From NCBI GenBank assembly GCA_963575745.1, contig CAUYUJ010003447.1, forward strand, positions 405,728-469,727: a stretch of DNA of 64,000 nt, in the 5' to 3' direction. This DNA is from Prorocentrum cordatum. Its lineage: Eukaryota > Sar > Dinophyceae > Prorocentrales > Prorocentraceae. Below, piece by piece: positions 1 to 10,873 of this stretch (the first letter of the stretch is position 1; each line of letters opens with the position of its first letter). A program made the translations under genes and the position numbers. Under the pieces are notes generated by a model. That model did no database searches. It had not been told where the DNA came from and was given only the letters and a program-made list of their open reading frames with translations.

Positions 1-122
1 CCTCTCCCTCCCTCTCCCTCCCTCCCTCCTCCCTCTCCCCCCCTCCCTCCCTGCCTCCCCCCTGCCTCCTTTCCCCTTTCTCCACCTCTTCCCTCTCTCC
101 TCCTCCCTCCCTCCCTCACTCA
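1..122. repeat. CT-rich low-complexity tract
   Basis: Almost pure pyrimidine on the + strand, mostly CCCTCC and CTCC words. The window starts inside it, so its full length is unknown. Confidence 0.9.
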
Positions 123-902
123 GACCCCCTTATCGGGTCTCGAGCAAACAGTCGCGGGAGGTTTTTCGGATCATTTTCGGCCTCCCGGGGGCTTTTATTA
201 AGCCTCGGGATCGTAACAAATGATTCGGGATGAGAAACTGGTCCCCGGGAATGGGTCGAGGCCTGTAGGGGTCGACGTTACAACAAAGTCATGACGTCCG
301 GGGCGTGGGGAGATCTAACGTCTGGACAAATCAAGACGGACGGTTTTAGCAGCTGCCGGTTTCTAGAGGCTCTTGGTCAGCTCTGGGGCCTACAAGACAT
401 GCCCAGGATTAAAATATGGCCAGGGAACTCCTGAGACTCCTGGCCAGGAATCCAAGAACAATCTGGCCAGGGAAAATTTGGTTAGCTCTGGGTCGGGACT
501 CCTGGAACACCATGTTAAGAACATCAAAACAGCGCACCAGTCTCCAGCAGCGTCCCTTGGTGGCGCCTCCTGCGCCGATCCAAGACATCCGCTCGGAGCT
601 CGGAGACGTTATGTTTTTGCAGTTTTTGCTACTCTACTCCAGGCCTCCCAAAAGCCTGGAGGTCCGGGCGATGCGATTTCTGTCACACAGAGCGTGTTCG
701 CCCAGTTTCGGGCCCCATTGCAATCACAGGTCGATCCGTCTCGAAAACTGCAGGAGAAAATTGGGGTCTCTCTGATCGCATTCTTGTTGCGATGTTGTAT
801 TATTTGGTTTCACAACGTCGGATCTCAGGGGACGGCTGTCAGTCTCAAGGCCTTTCATAAGGGAGCGCGACGCGACGAAAATCACGACAGATGTTTCTGT
901 TG
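123..902. other. Non-coding stretch with a partial family-A element
   Basis: No gene is seen. Positions about 547-640 match the right half of the family-A foldback: GCGCCGATCCAAGA, then ATCCGCTCGGAGC, then TTATGTTTTTGCAGTTTTT. The left half is missing. Open frames at 373-1053 and 416-775 have no recognisable protein features. Confidence 0.6.
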
Positions 903-3330
903 CTATGTTTGGACTCTGCGGATCGTCGCTGGGCCCCGGACTTCACCTACGTCCTCAATCTGCTGCAGGGTGTCTTCCAGCCCAGGGAGAACTTCGAGCT
1001 CGCGGCCGTGGCGACGTACCTCTGGGGCAAATCCATGGCGCACTCCGAGCTGACCACTCGGTGAATCAAGAGCCGCAACGGCAACGTCGGGAATGAGGGG
1101 GCCGACCACTTGGCCAAGACGGGGGGCGACGCCAGGTGCGTCGACAGCCGCCAGCGCCGCCCATGCCCCGCCGCTGACTGGGGAATCCATGAGTTCAAAG
1201 ATAGCTGCGAGCTCCAATGCACCGCCCGCCGAGCTGCGAGGAAGCGCCGTCTGGAGAGCATCCGTGGCGAAGACGCGGGAGGCTCTCTGCGGGCCCTCTT
1301 CCAGCCGCCGTCGGCTGCCGCGTGCCGCGACCGTGCTGGCGCCGCCCCGCCGGGCGCCCCGGCGTCGGCGATCTCCGCGGCAGCCGCCGCGGCAGGTTGC
1401 GCGCCGAGGCGAGGCCGATGGTGGCCGCCACCAGGAGACCAGCAGCTGCTGCAGCTGCAGGCGCTGGAGCGCGTTCGAGCTCAAGAAGACGACCCTCGCG
1501 CGCGTCACCTCCAGGGGCCCGCGGCGTGCAAGGCGGAGAGGGCGCTGCGGGATCGACGCGCGGCCGCGCGCGCGGAGAAGCTCTGCGACCGCGGGGGGGC
1601 GGGCAAGCCTTTCAAGCCGTGGCGCCTCGTCTTCAGCCTGGAGACCGCGAAGGGCGAGCTGGCGCTGTCTGGGGCCGCCCGACGCGAGGAGGCCCGCGCC
1701 TTCTACGCGCGGCTGTTCCAGGGCACGAGCAGCGACCAGGCGCTGCCCGCCTGAGTCCAGAAACAGCGGGCACCCGAGGAGCAGCAGCAGGAGGTGCCCC
1801 CCAGCCTGCCGCTGCTGAAGATGGTCGCGCGATGGGGCCGATCTGATAGTCGGAGAGATGCTCCAAGCCTTCGGCCTTGGAGGAGGACGTCCTACTCCAA
1901 TTCCTGGGCGCATTTCGGTTGAGACGCCGCAACCACGTTTCTGGGTTCTTCGACGAGGTCTAGGGCCAGCGCGTGGCCCAATTGATCCGAAAGTTGCCTG
2001 ATGCGAAGGGGATTCCGCACTATCGCCCAGTCGCCGCAGCGTCAGTGCTTCAGAAAGTCCATAGCATGATGACTCGAGACCCAACGGGGAGTGAATGAGA
2101 CCAACCGTTGCGAGCAACCGTTCGCCTTTCGTAGGAGCTACCACGCCAGCGAAATCATCTATAGCTTGCGCCATTTGGTAGAGAAGATGTGCGATTGCAT
2201 GGGCCCCCCCACCTTCGCTGGTCGTCGCGCGCGGGGGGGGGCATCCGAAAGCTCTTTGAGAGGATCTTGCGCACCGTTCTCGCCCGACGCTTGGATGGCC
2301 ATGGCGCCTTGAGACTTGCGGCTGGTTCTTGGATTCGGGAGGCGCGGGTCGCCCGCGCGCGCCCGCCTGCCTAGGAATGCCCTCTCCGATTTGATTCGGC
2401 GTGGGGAACCCTTCATCCAGGGCGACCCCGCTGCCCCCGAGCATAGCCAGATCTTCATAGATGAATGCCTCGTGGACTTTCAAGATTTGCGTCGCCAGAA
2501 CGGCTGAGGAGTCTTGTTGGTTTTTCCAGGTGAGGAAATCGATGGTCTAGGCGTTGTAAGTTTTGCGGTGGCCAAGCAAATGATTGAGATGTGGCTGATA
2601 ATCCTGAATCGCAACGGCTTGGAAGGTTCCGTGGATGAGATGGAGTGGTGCCGCGCGTATCTCTTGTATATCGGCACGCTTCGCTCTTGAGCTTAACAAT
2701 CTCGGGTACCTACGTCGCTTTTGATCGTAGTTGCACTCGCGAGATATGTAATATAGTCCAGCGGGCTTGGAGAACCTGGGCCGCGAATTGAGCCATGCGA
2801 GCAAGTCCGAATATCAGCCTGCTGAAAAGGCTGAGAGCTCTCGACACATGTGCCCGGCCAGCTCTGACGCATTGTATCGGCAGTTTCCACGCCACCGTGT
2901 CAGCCATGAGCAGGATCTCTAAGTGTCATAACACCATGCTTCGTAGAATGATCAGGCCGCCGAAAGGCGAAACTGCAGCTGAGTAGATGAAGGCCTGGAT
3001 GGTCACAGTCTCGGATGTCCGCGCGCGTTATAATTCAGAAGCCTGGCCACATACTTGCCGCCGTTTACAACGTGTTTTGGCAGGCCACATGCAGTCTTTC
3101 GACCGCTCGGCGCCAGTCCGAATGGCCCCCAAAGTGTTTCGCTTCCACGATAGAGCCTGGATAAATGCCAGGACTAGATGGCAGGGTTCCCAGTTGTACC
3201 ATCGTGCTGTAGGGATCAAGCGTTGGGGCGCGATTTGCACAAGTTTTATGGCGACGATGGGCTTCTTCAGCCCTATTAAGGGGTATCTTGGAGAGATGGA
3301 CAGCGCTCGTGGCCTGAATCGCGTAAGAAT
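903..3330 (+). pseudogene. Decayed non-LTR retrotransposon (RNase H-like domain and reverse transcriptase remnants)
   Basis: Pieces of a retroelement polyprotein appear in order but in shifting frames. Positions 903-1140 resemble the C-terminal half of RNase H, ending GNVGNEGADHLAKTGG (compare the family motif GNERAD.LAK); an in-frame TGA at 1062-1064 sits where Trp is expected (TTR-stop-IKSRNG). The same frame stays open to 1754 and includes EARAFYARLFQG, typical of the linker before a reverse transcriptase. Around 1973-2090 the words GIPHYRPVAAASVLQKV resemble the RT region with the RPI motif. In another frame 2091-2200 gives FAFRRSYHASEIIYSLRHLV, and 2795-3280 resembles the LINE C-terminal region (LRALDTCARPALTH; RRMIRP; RLQRVLAGHMQSFDRS). 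Stops and frameshifts show it is dead. An RNase H-like segment upstream of the RT is unusual. It is unrelated in sequence to the intact element at 16.6 kb. Confidence 0.75.
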
Positions 3331-3401
3331 TTACAATGATCCCGTCACCGCCTGTAGCCTAGCTTCCGTGTGCAACGTCGGGCCCGGGAGGCACCCCAGC
3401 A

Positions 3402-3492
3402 GGACGCCCAACGAACGAACGAACGAACGAGCGTCGACGCCGACGCCGTCGCCGACGCCGACGCCGACGCCGCCGCCGCCCCGCCAGGCGCA
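3402..3492. repeat. (CGAA)n followed by (GACGCC)n
   Basis: About five CGAA units run into GACGCC/GTCGCC hexamers and end in a GCC run. The following 3493-3650 is GC-rich with no gene seen. Confidence 0.85.
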
Positions 3493-3651
3493 CCCCGGCT
3501 CCGCGCGCGCCCGCCTGCCGCGCTCCGCCGCGCCCTACGAGCCGGCGCCGTCGCGGCCCCCGGCCAGGGCCTCCCGCGGCAGGCGCCCCCTCGGCGGCCC
3601 GCGGGGCCGCCGCCGTCGGTGGCTTTGGCGCTCACCCTTGGGAGGAGGGCG

Positions 3652-3920
3652 CTACAGATCCAGCTCCCTTGGCCCTCCTCCTCCTCCCCCACTCGTCCTC
3701 CTAGAGTGCCGCTTTTTGTATACATGCTCCGCGTGCGGATCATGTGTCAAGAATGCAGGGATTTAGTGCTAAACATAACGTTGAGATCATGCATAAATTT
3801 ATTAATGAATTAATATTGTATTAAAATCCCATATTTAAAAATCCTATGTATTAGCAACTACCCTGTAGGAATAACGAGGAAGGAGGCGGGAGGAGGAGGG
3901 CCAAGAGAGCTGGATCTGTG
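3652..3920. mobile_element. Foldback element with AT-rich core (core copy 1)
   Basis: The left arm 3652-3684 (starts CTACAGATCCAGCTCCC) is the reverse complement of 3890-3919 (GGGCCAAGAGAGCTGGATCT) with few mismatches. The loop holds a strongly AT-rich core, about 3706-3870, in otherwise GC-rich DNA. The core contains the near-palindrome ACATGCTCCGCGTGCGG..ATCATGT and ends ACTACCCTGTAGG, which inversely matches TGCAGGGATTTAGTGC near its start. The same core recurs at 25888-26052 without these outer arms, so the core is a separate repeat unit. Confidence 0.75.
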
Positions 3921-5889
3921 CTGGTTTCCTCGCCCCGAGTCCGCGTCGGATACACCAGTGAAGAGAAATACCTCTGGTCTCCTTTGGCCTCCTGGAGCCT
4001 CGCCAGATTGCTCCAGGAGAGAGAGAGAGAGAGAGAGGCAATCGATTGAAAGACACACCATACACAAAAAGGTCGCGAAGGATTCGAGCCCCAGGAGGGG
4101 AGCAATACATCGGAACACTTTTCCGTCACAGCACCGCGTCGCGTCGAGATCCTGGCGTCTCAATGTTTCGAGCCGGGCGTTTTCAGCCTTTTTTGTGGGC
4201 CCCGGGACCCTCACAGATCGATCCAGTTCGAAAAAATGCTCAGAAAGATTTGGTCTACGGCTCAAGGTGTGATTCTTTCCGACGTTGCAATTTTTCGCCA
4301 CGTCGGATCTCAGGGCATATCGGACTCGTCAGTCACGCGTCGAGTCCGCCTCGGGCCCCCCGCCAGGCCGCAACGGCACCCATGTGTCGTGCGTGTCGCG
4401 ACCCATGTTTCTTACACGCCTATGGCTATATATATATATATATGTATATAGATATATGTATATATGTGGCAGTGTTGCCCTCGGACGATTCTTGTGTCCT
4501 CTCGCGTGTCCTCACCAATCAAGCTCCGCTGCGTTCTTGGCCCCCAGATGTTTTACAATTCTTCGGCTCACACTACGTAGGCACATTCCTGCCCGCCCCC
4601 TCCGCAGGCAGCGGGTCACGTTCAGCTCGCCGCTGCAGAGGAGCGCCGGCCATCTTTTTGCCTGCGCGGGTGGGGCAGGGGGTGGTCCAGGCCTCTCAGG
4701 TGGGGTCGAAGCAGATGGGGTCGGTGGACCGCGCCGCATCGGCGAGGCACCGGGGATGCGGCTCGATGTGGACCCCGAATTTCTCCACGCCGACGGCGCC
4801 GATGCATCGGCGAGGCACCGGCGTTGCGGCGTGATGCTCCGACCCCGTCGGGAGGCCTCTTGGAAACTTCCATGGTTACAATGGAAACCCATGCCAAGAT
4901 ACACCCTGCTTGCCTCCAGGGTGCCCTGGGTTTGGGTTTCTTGGGTTTCGATGGTTTTTGCTATGGGGAGCGTGACGTTCCCACACTACAAAACCAAGGG
5001 CGTCCTGGGGTCTCAGGGTTGGGTTTCTTGTGGAAGTTTTCTGATGGTCGAGCTCCGACTGTATGGAGCCCCTGAATAAGAGCAGCGGCGCCCGTTCGAT
5101 TCCCAGGAGGGGTCCGATGGCTCAGCTCCTTTCGAGGCCTGATTTTTGGACCCATGCATGCATGTAGAACAGAGCTTAGCATCGACTTCAGCACGTTCAT
5201 CAGCCTAGTCGTGTTGGTCCAATCGTGGCATGTTGTCTTGAATGTCGGCCTCTGCGGGATTTGTTCGGGTCCCAGGACCACCCAACATGGATCTGTGATA
5301 GAAGTTACCCCCTGGGGAGGTCAGCAGTCCTGGGGCCACGGATTGGAAAGCTCTCATTGTCGGATGTTTGGGTGATCTTTCACCACGCCTCCCCAGGCAG
5401 AGTCAGCGCCCGGGCACCAGTGGAGGCAAGCTCTCTCCTGGCCTGGCCCCCGGCTGATATCGACCCACCAAGATCTGCCCTACACTTGGATTTCTGGAGG
5501 CTCGGATGTGGAGGGGAGGAGGGGGAGGCGGAGGGAGAGGGGGAGGAGGCAAATTAGGTGCGCTCGCGCCATATCTGACATCCTATTCCTCCTTCCCATC
5601 CTTTTCTATGCGCTGTTTTTTCCTATGTCCGCTGGCGGGTGTCATAGCGGACTCGGAACGCCCGAAAGGATCGCACCTTGTCATGCGCAGTCACAGAGGG
5701 GGGCCGTGCACATTGGAGGATAAAGTGGTGGATGAGGAGGATGAGCAGGAGGACAAGGAAGGAGGAGAGAGTTTGTGTAGGATATTGGAAACTGCCGGGC
5801 TCGAGCTAAATTGCGTTTGGCGATTATTGAACATTGTTCGTGCTGCATCCGTGTTGCAGCAAAGGCGGAACGAGGACAGATCGAGGGAA
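3921..5889. other. Non-coding stretch with short tandem repeats
   Basis: Holds (GA)n at 4017-4037, a TA-rich run at 4429-4462 and the family-I element at 4695-4856. At 5500-5550 there is a short GGA-rich tract. No gene is seen. Confidence 0.6.
4695..4856. mobile_element. Family-I element, copy 1
   Basis: Starts TCAGGTGGGGTCGAAGC, then GACCGCGCCGCATCGGCGA. It ends with a degenerate reverse complement (TTGCGGCGTGATGCTCCGAC, then CCCGTCGG). The middle carries CCGATGCATCGGCG. Related copies are near 11358-11416, 11855-11940 and 49805-49955. Confidence 0.6.
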
Positions 5890-5890
5890 C

Positions 5891-5936
<46 letters not shown>
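5890..5936. repeat. (CAA)n microsatellite
   Basis: About 15 CAA units. The poly-Gln, poly-Asn and poly-Thr open frames across it are by-products of the repeat. Confidence 0.95.
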
Positions 5937-5937
<1 letters not shown>

Positions 5938-6835
5938 CACTTTACCCGAACGCTCAGTGTTCTCACCAGTGCCAGGGTTTTCATGCGACGCCAGCCAATA
6001 CCCCCACTTTGTGGGGGGGCAGTGCAAGCTCTACCAAATATCCACACGACTCTTCGCCACCACCCACACCCAGCTTCCCGCCCTATGACGTTCGGACACT
6101 TCACTTCGTGGCCTGCGGACGACCGTGGCTACTACACTGGCGTGGAGTACACACCCACAGAAGTTGTTAGGACAGCGCGCGCGGGTAGAAATTTTGAAAA
6201 GTCGTGCAGGTGTTTTTCGAGGACCTACGGTGCGATTCGTGTGATTTTATGATGCGCGGTGCTAAAATTCTTAAGAAGCCCAATGGTTTTTGGAGATTTC
6301 GGCGTGCGCGCGCGAAGAAAAAACGAATGTGTCCCGCATGGTATTATTTGACAGGGATGATGGCCCTGGCAGGTGCGCAACCGTTGTCGCAGAAGTTCGA
6401 AAAAGTTGCTCGCAAAAGCCCGTTTGACAGAAATGTTTAAAAAGTGTTGGGTTTCCTACGAATCCGCAAGAGCGCGCGGGATGAGATTTTGACATTTTTT
6501 TGTTGAAAAACCATTGGTTTTTTGATGTTTTTATGTTAAAATCGCTCCGAACACTAAGCTTTTGGAAGGATTTCGTCTTGCGCGCGCGAATGTCCACTTT
6601 ACCTTATTTTTTGCAAGGGATTCTTGAAATTTGATTATATTAGAACAAGAAATGTCATTTTATAGTGTTTTTTGCAAGGGAAAGCGGGGGGGAACAAAAC
6701 AACCGGATCTTGATCACATCGAATTACCTGAGGCTTCCTCACGAAAATGATGAAAATGTAGCTGCGGCCTAGGCGGCGCAGGGGGGCCGTGCACCAGGGG
6801 CCCCAACAATAATTATTCTTTAGAATTAATAATGT
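5937..6835. other. Non-coding stretch, partly AT-richer
   Basis: No gene or clear repeat. Positions 6180-6720 are less GC-rich than the surroundings, with several T and A runs. Confidence 0.5.
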
Positions 6836-6837
6836 TC

Positions 6838-6905
<68 letters not shown>

Positions 6906-6906
6906 C
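6836..6906. repeat. (CAA)n microsatellite
   Basis: About 23 CAA units, the second such tract within 1 kb and in the same orientation. Confidence 0.95.
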
Positions 6907-7079
6907 GACAACACGAGCACGGAAAACAGTACTAAGGTCGAGCCTTGGGAATATGATGAGGAAGACGGAGCTACACCTATGGAAGGAGGGGGAGCAGAAG
7001 GAGCGGGAGGAGAGAGGACGGGACGGACCAGAGCGCTTGCAGGGGGAGCATTGAGAGGAGCAGCGATGGGGGGTCAGGG

Positions 7080-7228
7080 GGACAGGACCCCCAATCGCCA
7101 ATCGATCGTCGATCGAGGTGTGATTGCCCCACCCCGCCCAGGAACGTGCGGACTCGCTGTCTGGGACCGCTCGCCGATCCATCGGCGATACATCGCCGAT
7201 CTCAGGTCGATGTTACCCCCCCCCCCCC
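7080..7228. repeat. Family-J dispersed repeat, copy 1
   Basis: Shares GCCCCACCCCGCCCAGGAA, a CGATC..ATCGGCGATACATCG segment and a final AGGTCGATG plus C-run with 23965-24110. Positions 26052-26110 carry a shorter related piece. Confidence 0.6.
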
Positions 7229-7266
7229 CCTGAGCAAGGCCCCCCCTACAACCCAGATGCTGGACA

Positions 7267-7430
7267 GTCAGGAGGGAAAACACACACAAAGACACAATTA
7301 ACCGCCGACCAGAAAATAAGGGAAACTATGGGAAGTGGGGGGGAAGACAACAACCCAGAACAATATTGGAAAACTAGGGGGAATCTTTTTATCTGTGTGT
7401 ATTTATTTGTGTGTCCTGGGGCCCCTTCAG
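7267..7430. repeat. Family-H dispersed repeat, copy 1
   Basis: Begins CAGGAGGGAAAACACACACA, continues GACACAATTAACCG, has the middle word GGGAAGACAACAACCCAGAA and ends TTATTTGTGTGTCCTGGGGC. The two ends are loosely inverted (ACACACA and TGTGTGT). It is one of eight copies in the window. Confidence 0.75.
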
Positions 7431-7535
7431 GCAGAAGGACCACGTGGGTCCGCAGGGGCTCTGGTCTGCAGGCCGCGCCCCGGGTCCTGGCAGGGGAACC
7501 TTGCTCGAAGCCGAGGCCCGCCGTGGCCAGGAAAC

Positions 7536-7690
7536 CCCCTCCTCCCCCTCCTCCCCCTCCTCCCCCTCCTCCTCCTCCTCCTCCTCCTCCTCCTCCTCCT
7601 CCTCCTCCTCCCTCCTCCTCCTCCTCCTCCTCCCTCCTCCTCCCTCCTCCTCCCCCTCCTCCTACCTCCTCCTCCTCCTCCTCCTCCTGG
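7536..7690. repeat. (CTC)n microsatellite
   Basis: About 150 bp of CTC with occasional extra C. It produces long spurious poly-Pro, poly-Ser, poly-Leu, poly-Glu and poly-Gly frames. Confidence 0.95.
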
Positions 7691-7916
7691 CCTGCCCCAG
7701 GCCCTTCGTTCCTCATTCTGCGTTCCTGGTGCCAGCACGAGGACTGCATCGTTGCCCCTCGAGCACGGGGGGGGGGCGGGGTGCCGCGGAGAGGCGGGGG
7801 AGCGGCAGTGCGTGGGGCCCCCGCCGCGCCCCCTGCCCCAGTTGGGGGGCGGAGGACGGGGAGGTTGAGGGTGGGGAGGCTGCGAGGAGTCTCTCTCCCC
7901 GTCCTTCCAGAGTGCC

Positions 7917-8016
7917 ACAAAACAGCCTTCCAGCCCCATGGACCTATCTGGGCTGCTTGCAACTCGGCTGGGATTCAGAGGTCGAGGTCCTCGTGCTGTG
8001 CTGTAGCCCTCCTGGA
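7917..8016. repeat. Family-G dispersed repeat, copy 1
   Basis: CCAGAGTGCC to CCCTCCTGG. It shares the word order GACC(C)ATCT, CTGGGATTC, GAGGTCC and CCTCCTGGAAGGTC with 52727-52838, and inversely with 60650-60760. Confidence 0.6.
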
Positions 8017-8540
8017 AGGTCGGGGTCCACCTCCACTGAGATCTGGGCGTCGCACTCTTTCACGCCCGGTGTTTCCGCCTGGTTCGGGGCCACGGGGCCA
8101 TCTTCGCTCTATCCGGTTCGAGATGCCATAGAGGGAGGGGGTCTACAGGGCTTTGGTCGTGATTTGTTTCGCTATGTTGCATGTGAGTTCGCAACGCTGG
8201 GTCTCAGGGTCCTCTACCTCCTCTGACATCCTCGCGCCGTGACAAATCTAGAGACGGAATCGGCCTCCAGGGGCCCTCGCCGGTCGCAGGGGCCGGCAAG
8301 ACACACCGGGATGAAGAGCAGGTCCAGCGGAAGTGGTCTATATCTTAGGGGTCGACGCCGTGCAAAAAAAGACACGACGTCGGCAGTGTGGGTCCTTCTC
8401 CTCCTTACGCTGCGCGGGTCTTGATCAGATGATGGCAGCGTCTGAGCGGCGTGAGAGAAAGAGATCATCGACTCGGCCGACGTGGCCCCAGCACGGCTGC
8501 GGAACTGGTCCTCCCCTTCTTCCTTCGCCAGGGGAACGGA

Positions 8541-8717
8541 AAGTGACATAAACATAAAAACTCGGAGGCCCACGCGGATGTCTCGGATCGGCGCTGGGGC
8601 CCCCTTGCGGCGCCTCCGGCGCCGCCCCTGGCGCGCTCCGCGCGCCAGGGGCGGGGGGTCCCAGCGCCGATCCGAGAAATCCGCGCGGACCGCCGAGTTT
8701 TTCTGTTTGCGCCACTT
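8541..8717. mobile_element. Family-A foldback element, copy 1 (most complete)
   Basis: The two halves are reverse complements for about 60 bp. The left half starts AAGTGACATAAACATAAAAA, then CTCGGAGG and GCGGATGTCTCGGATCGG. The right half has CCGATCCGAGAAATCCGCGC, then CCGAGTTTTTCTGTTTG and CCACTT. The centre is GC-rich (GGCGCC, GCGCGCTCCGCGCGCC). No protein is encoded. Other copies or parts: 547-640, 24800-24912, 26531-26716, 41696-41800, 54130-54300, 61330-61436, 63174-63292. Confidence 0.85.
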
Positions 8718-9097
8718 CTCTCAGAGCGTGAATTACCTGCCCCGCTTTCGCTTCCAGGCAAAACCAAGCCATGCCACGCGCCTCCTCGTCAAGCGGCCGG
8801 ACCAGTACATGCTGCAATTTGGCATCGTTTGGTGTCTCTTGGAAGCGAGGGTGGTCAAAAGCGAGGTAGGTTTGTGTTCCCCCTATCCTCGTTCCCCCAG
8901 TCGCGGCCTTTTTTGGGGAGCGGCGCTGGACCCCCCCCCCTCCCCCCGAAGGGACGGCGCCCGAGACTCCGCCAGAGGCGGCGGGGCGGTGGCCGGCGGG
9001 CCCCCCTTTGCCTGCGGGGCTGGGCAGGTCAGGCCCCCCCCCCCCCTCGGGCAGCGCCGCGCCCCCGGCGGGGGACCTCCCGGCCCCACCACCCTCG

Positions 9098-9263
9098 GAG
9101 CCTCCTCCTCCTCCTCCTCCCCCTCCTCCTCCCTCCTCCTCCTCCTCCTCCTCCTCCTCCTCCTCCTCCTCCTCCTCCTCCTCCCTCCTCCTCCTCCTCC
9201 TCCTCCCCCTCCTCCCCCGCCTCCTCCCTCCTCCTCCCTCCTCCTCCCTCCTCCTCCTCGGAG
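9098..9263. repeat. (CTC)n microsatellite
   Basis: About 165 bp of CTC with CCTCCC interruptions. Confidence 0.95.
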
Positions 9264-9352
9264 GGGTCGAGGCGCGAAGCGGAGGGGATGAATTATACTC
9301 GGATGCCTGTAGGTCGCCGGCTTTTTATGCCCTGTCCTGTTGCGCCGGTCAC

Positions 9353-9733
9353 CGGGGCGGCAAAGAGGGGGGTGAGGACTACGGGGGGGGTACGATGACC
9401 AACAGCAGTTCCTGTTCATTCTCAACAGGATTCGCTGTCCACGCCGCCGCGGCCTGTGTCCCTTCGAGACAGAAGGCCGCCTGCCCAACAGCGGCCGCGG
9501 TTGGTTTGGGACAACAGTTGCTGTTGGGCATTGCACCCATTCTTTCGGTACCCACTGCGGGTGTCCAAAGATATCATGGCGGGGGCCACGATATTTCCCC
9601 AGATCTCATGGCGCCTCTCCTCATTTCATGACGTCCCTGGCCCCCCCGCTGGGCCGCGCACATGCCGCCGGTCATGATTTGCTCCCCCCCCCCTCCCCCC
9701 CTTTGGACCCCCCCCCCCTCTTGGCCGCTCCCG
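9353..9733. mobile_element. Family-D element interrupted by a family-C insertion
   Basis: Starts CGGGGCGGCAAAGAGGGGGG and ends CCCTCTTGGCCGCTCCCG, an inverted match. Without 9391-9570 it aligns end to end with 51226-51418. Confidence 0.8.
9391..9570. mobile_element. Family-C element inserted in family D
   Basis: Resembles 23641-23850 and 53385-53575: CAGCAGTTCCTGTTCATTCT, then CAACAGCGGCCGCGGTTGG, then GTTGCTGTTGGGCATTGCAC, then CCCATTCTTTCGGTACCCAC. The left inverted terminus seen at 23641 is not recognisable here. The sequence resumes as family D (ATATCATGGCGGGGGCCA) at 9571. Confidence 0.8.
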
Positions 9734-9835
9734 AAGAAGCCCTCGTTTCGGGGGTTGCCAGAGGTGCTCCCGGCCTGAGGTTCGAGGAGGAGGTCGACTA
9801 CACAATTGGTTCGCCCTGGGACTGAACATCGCATC

Positions 9836-9838
<3 letters not shown>

Positions 9839-9869
<31 letters not shown>
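9839..9869. repeat. (TA)n microsatellite
   Basis: About 15 TA units. From here to 10325 I see no gene or clear repeat. Confidence 0.95.
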
Positions 9870-9871
<2 letters not shown>

Positions 9872-10327
9872 CAAACTGTGCGGAATGCCCCTAGATCCAC
9901 GATGATTAGACGTGTTATGTTCGCAGATTCGACGAACATTCCAAGCTGGGGTAAATCCATGACGTTGTCGATCTCCTACTCGAAAGGTGTTCCCCTAGCT
10001 TAGCGCGTCATCTTCGGAGCCCCTGGATCCCTCCAGGCCTCGGGAGAGGTTGCTCTATATGGATGCCGTCTGTTGCTGCCTGGACAAGCGGGCTATATAT
10101 GACACGCGTCGGCGGAGAGCGATAAACACCAGCACAAGGGAGAGGCCCAGGTGCGAGGATCCGGTAGCAAACTATGAGAGCCTTGTATACCGTCTTGGTT
10201 CCGTCTCTAGCGTCGACTCAGGTCGAATAGCGTCAGATTTGCAGTTTGACTCCCCCCCTTCCCTCCTTCCGTTCCTCCCTCCCTCCCTTGTCCCCTCCTT
10301 ATTTAATCGCTTCGCTCATGCCGCTGG

Positions 10328-10446
10328 CCCTGGAGCCCTCTTTAGGGCCTCTTGGGGGCCTCTTGGGGACCTCTTGGGAGTCTCTTGGGGCTCCTTGGCG
10401 GCGTTTTGGAGGCCCCCAGGGCCTCTTGGGGGGCTCTTGGGGGTAG
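10328..10446. repeat. GGGGCCTCTTG-type tandem repeat
   Basis: Degenerate units near 11-13 bp (TTGGGGGCCTCTTGGGGACC and similar). The same unit forms the array at 54898-55150 and degenerate stretches at 14585-14640, 29035-29290, 33515-34070, 38275-38380 and 42160-42560. Confidence 0.75.
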
Positions 10447-10873
10447 TCGATTGCGGCTCCCCCCTCGGAGGCCACGATCCTCGTGAGGGGTGTCGAAAAA
10501 TACCCTCCCCTGGAGTGGTCTGGTGGCTTCTCCCGGGCTTCTCTCGGGACCTTGCCGGGGTACTTTTCGTCCGGGGGCCCCCAGGGGCCGCTCCGCGCGC
10601 GCGAACTAGAAATATCGTTAACAAGTTACCGGAGATCTTAGCACGCCTCTGGCCCGTTGGGCCGGCGAATTTTCCATGCCCAATCATGAATGCATCAGCG
10701 GCAGAGAGTTGTAAGTGTTTCACTCCGCGTCCGGTATCGGACCGGGCTTCGTGCTCGTACGGGACCTTGACCTTGATCAATGAGATGGCGCCGATTTCGC
10801 GTCAATGACCGTCGACTGCCGTCGGCCCGCGAGATGGCAGCGGGGGCTCCCGCGAGCTGCCACCGAAGGAGCT

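Noticed and set aside
903-2483. 526-aa open frame on the minus strand
   Set aside because: Arg/Ala/Gly-rich shadow of the decayed retroelement on the + strand.
5085-5105. tRNA B-box-like GTTCGATTCCC
   Set aside because: No A box or cloverleaf can be drawn around it. A similar word at 63129-63140 on the other strand also lacks a cloverleaf.
8270-8310. Possible Walker A (SPVAGAGKTHR)
   Set aside because: The first Gly is replaced by Pro, the following residues (HRDEEQ) do not fit an NBD, and no phase-compatible neighbour exon was found.
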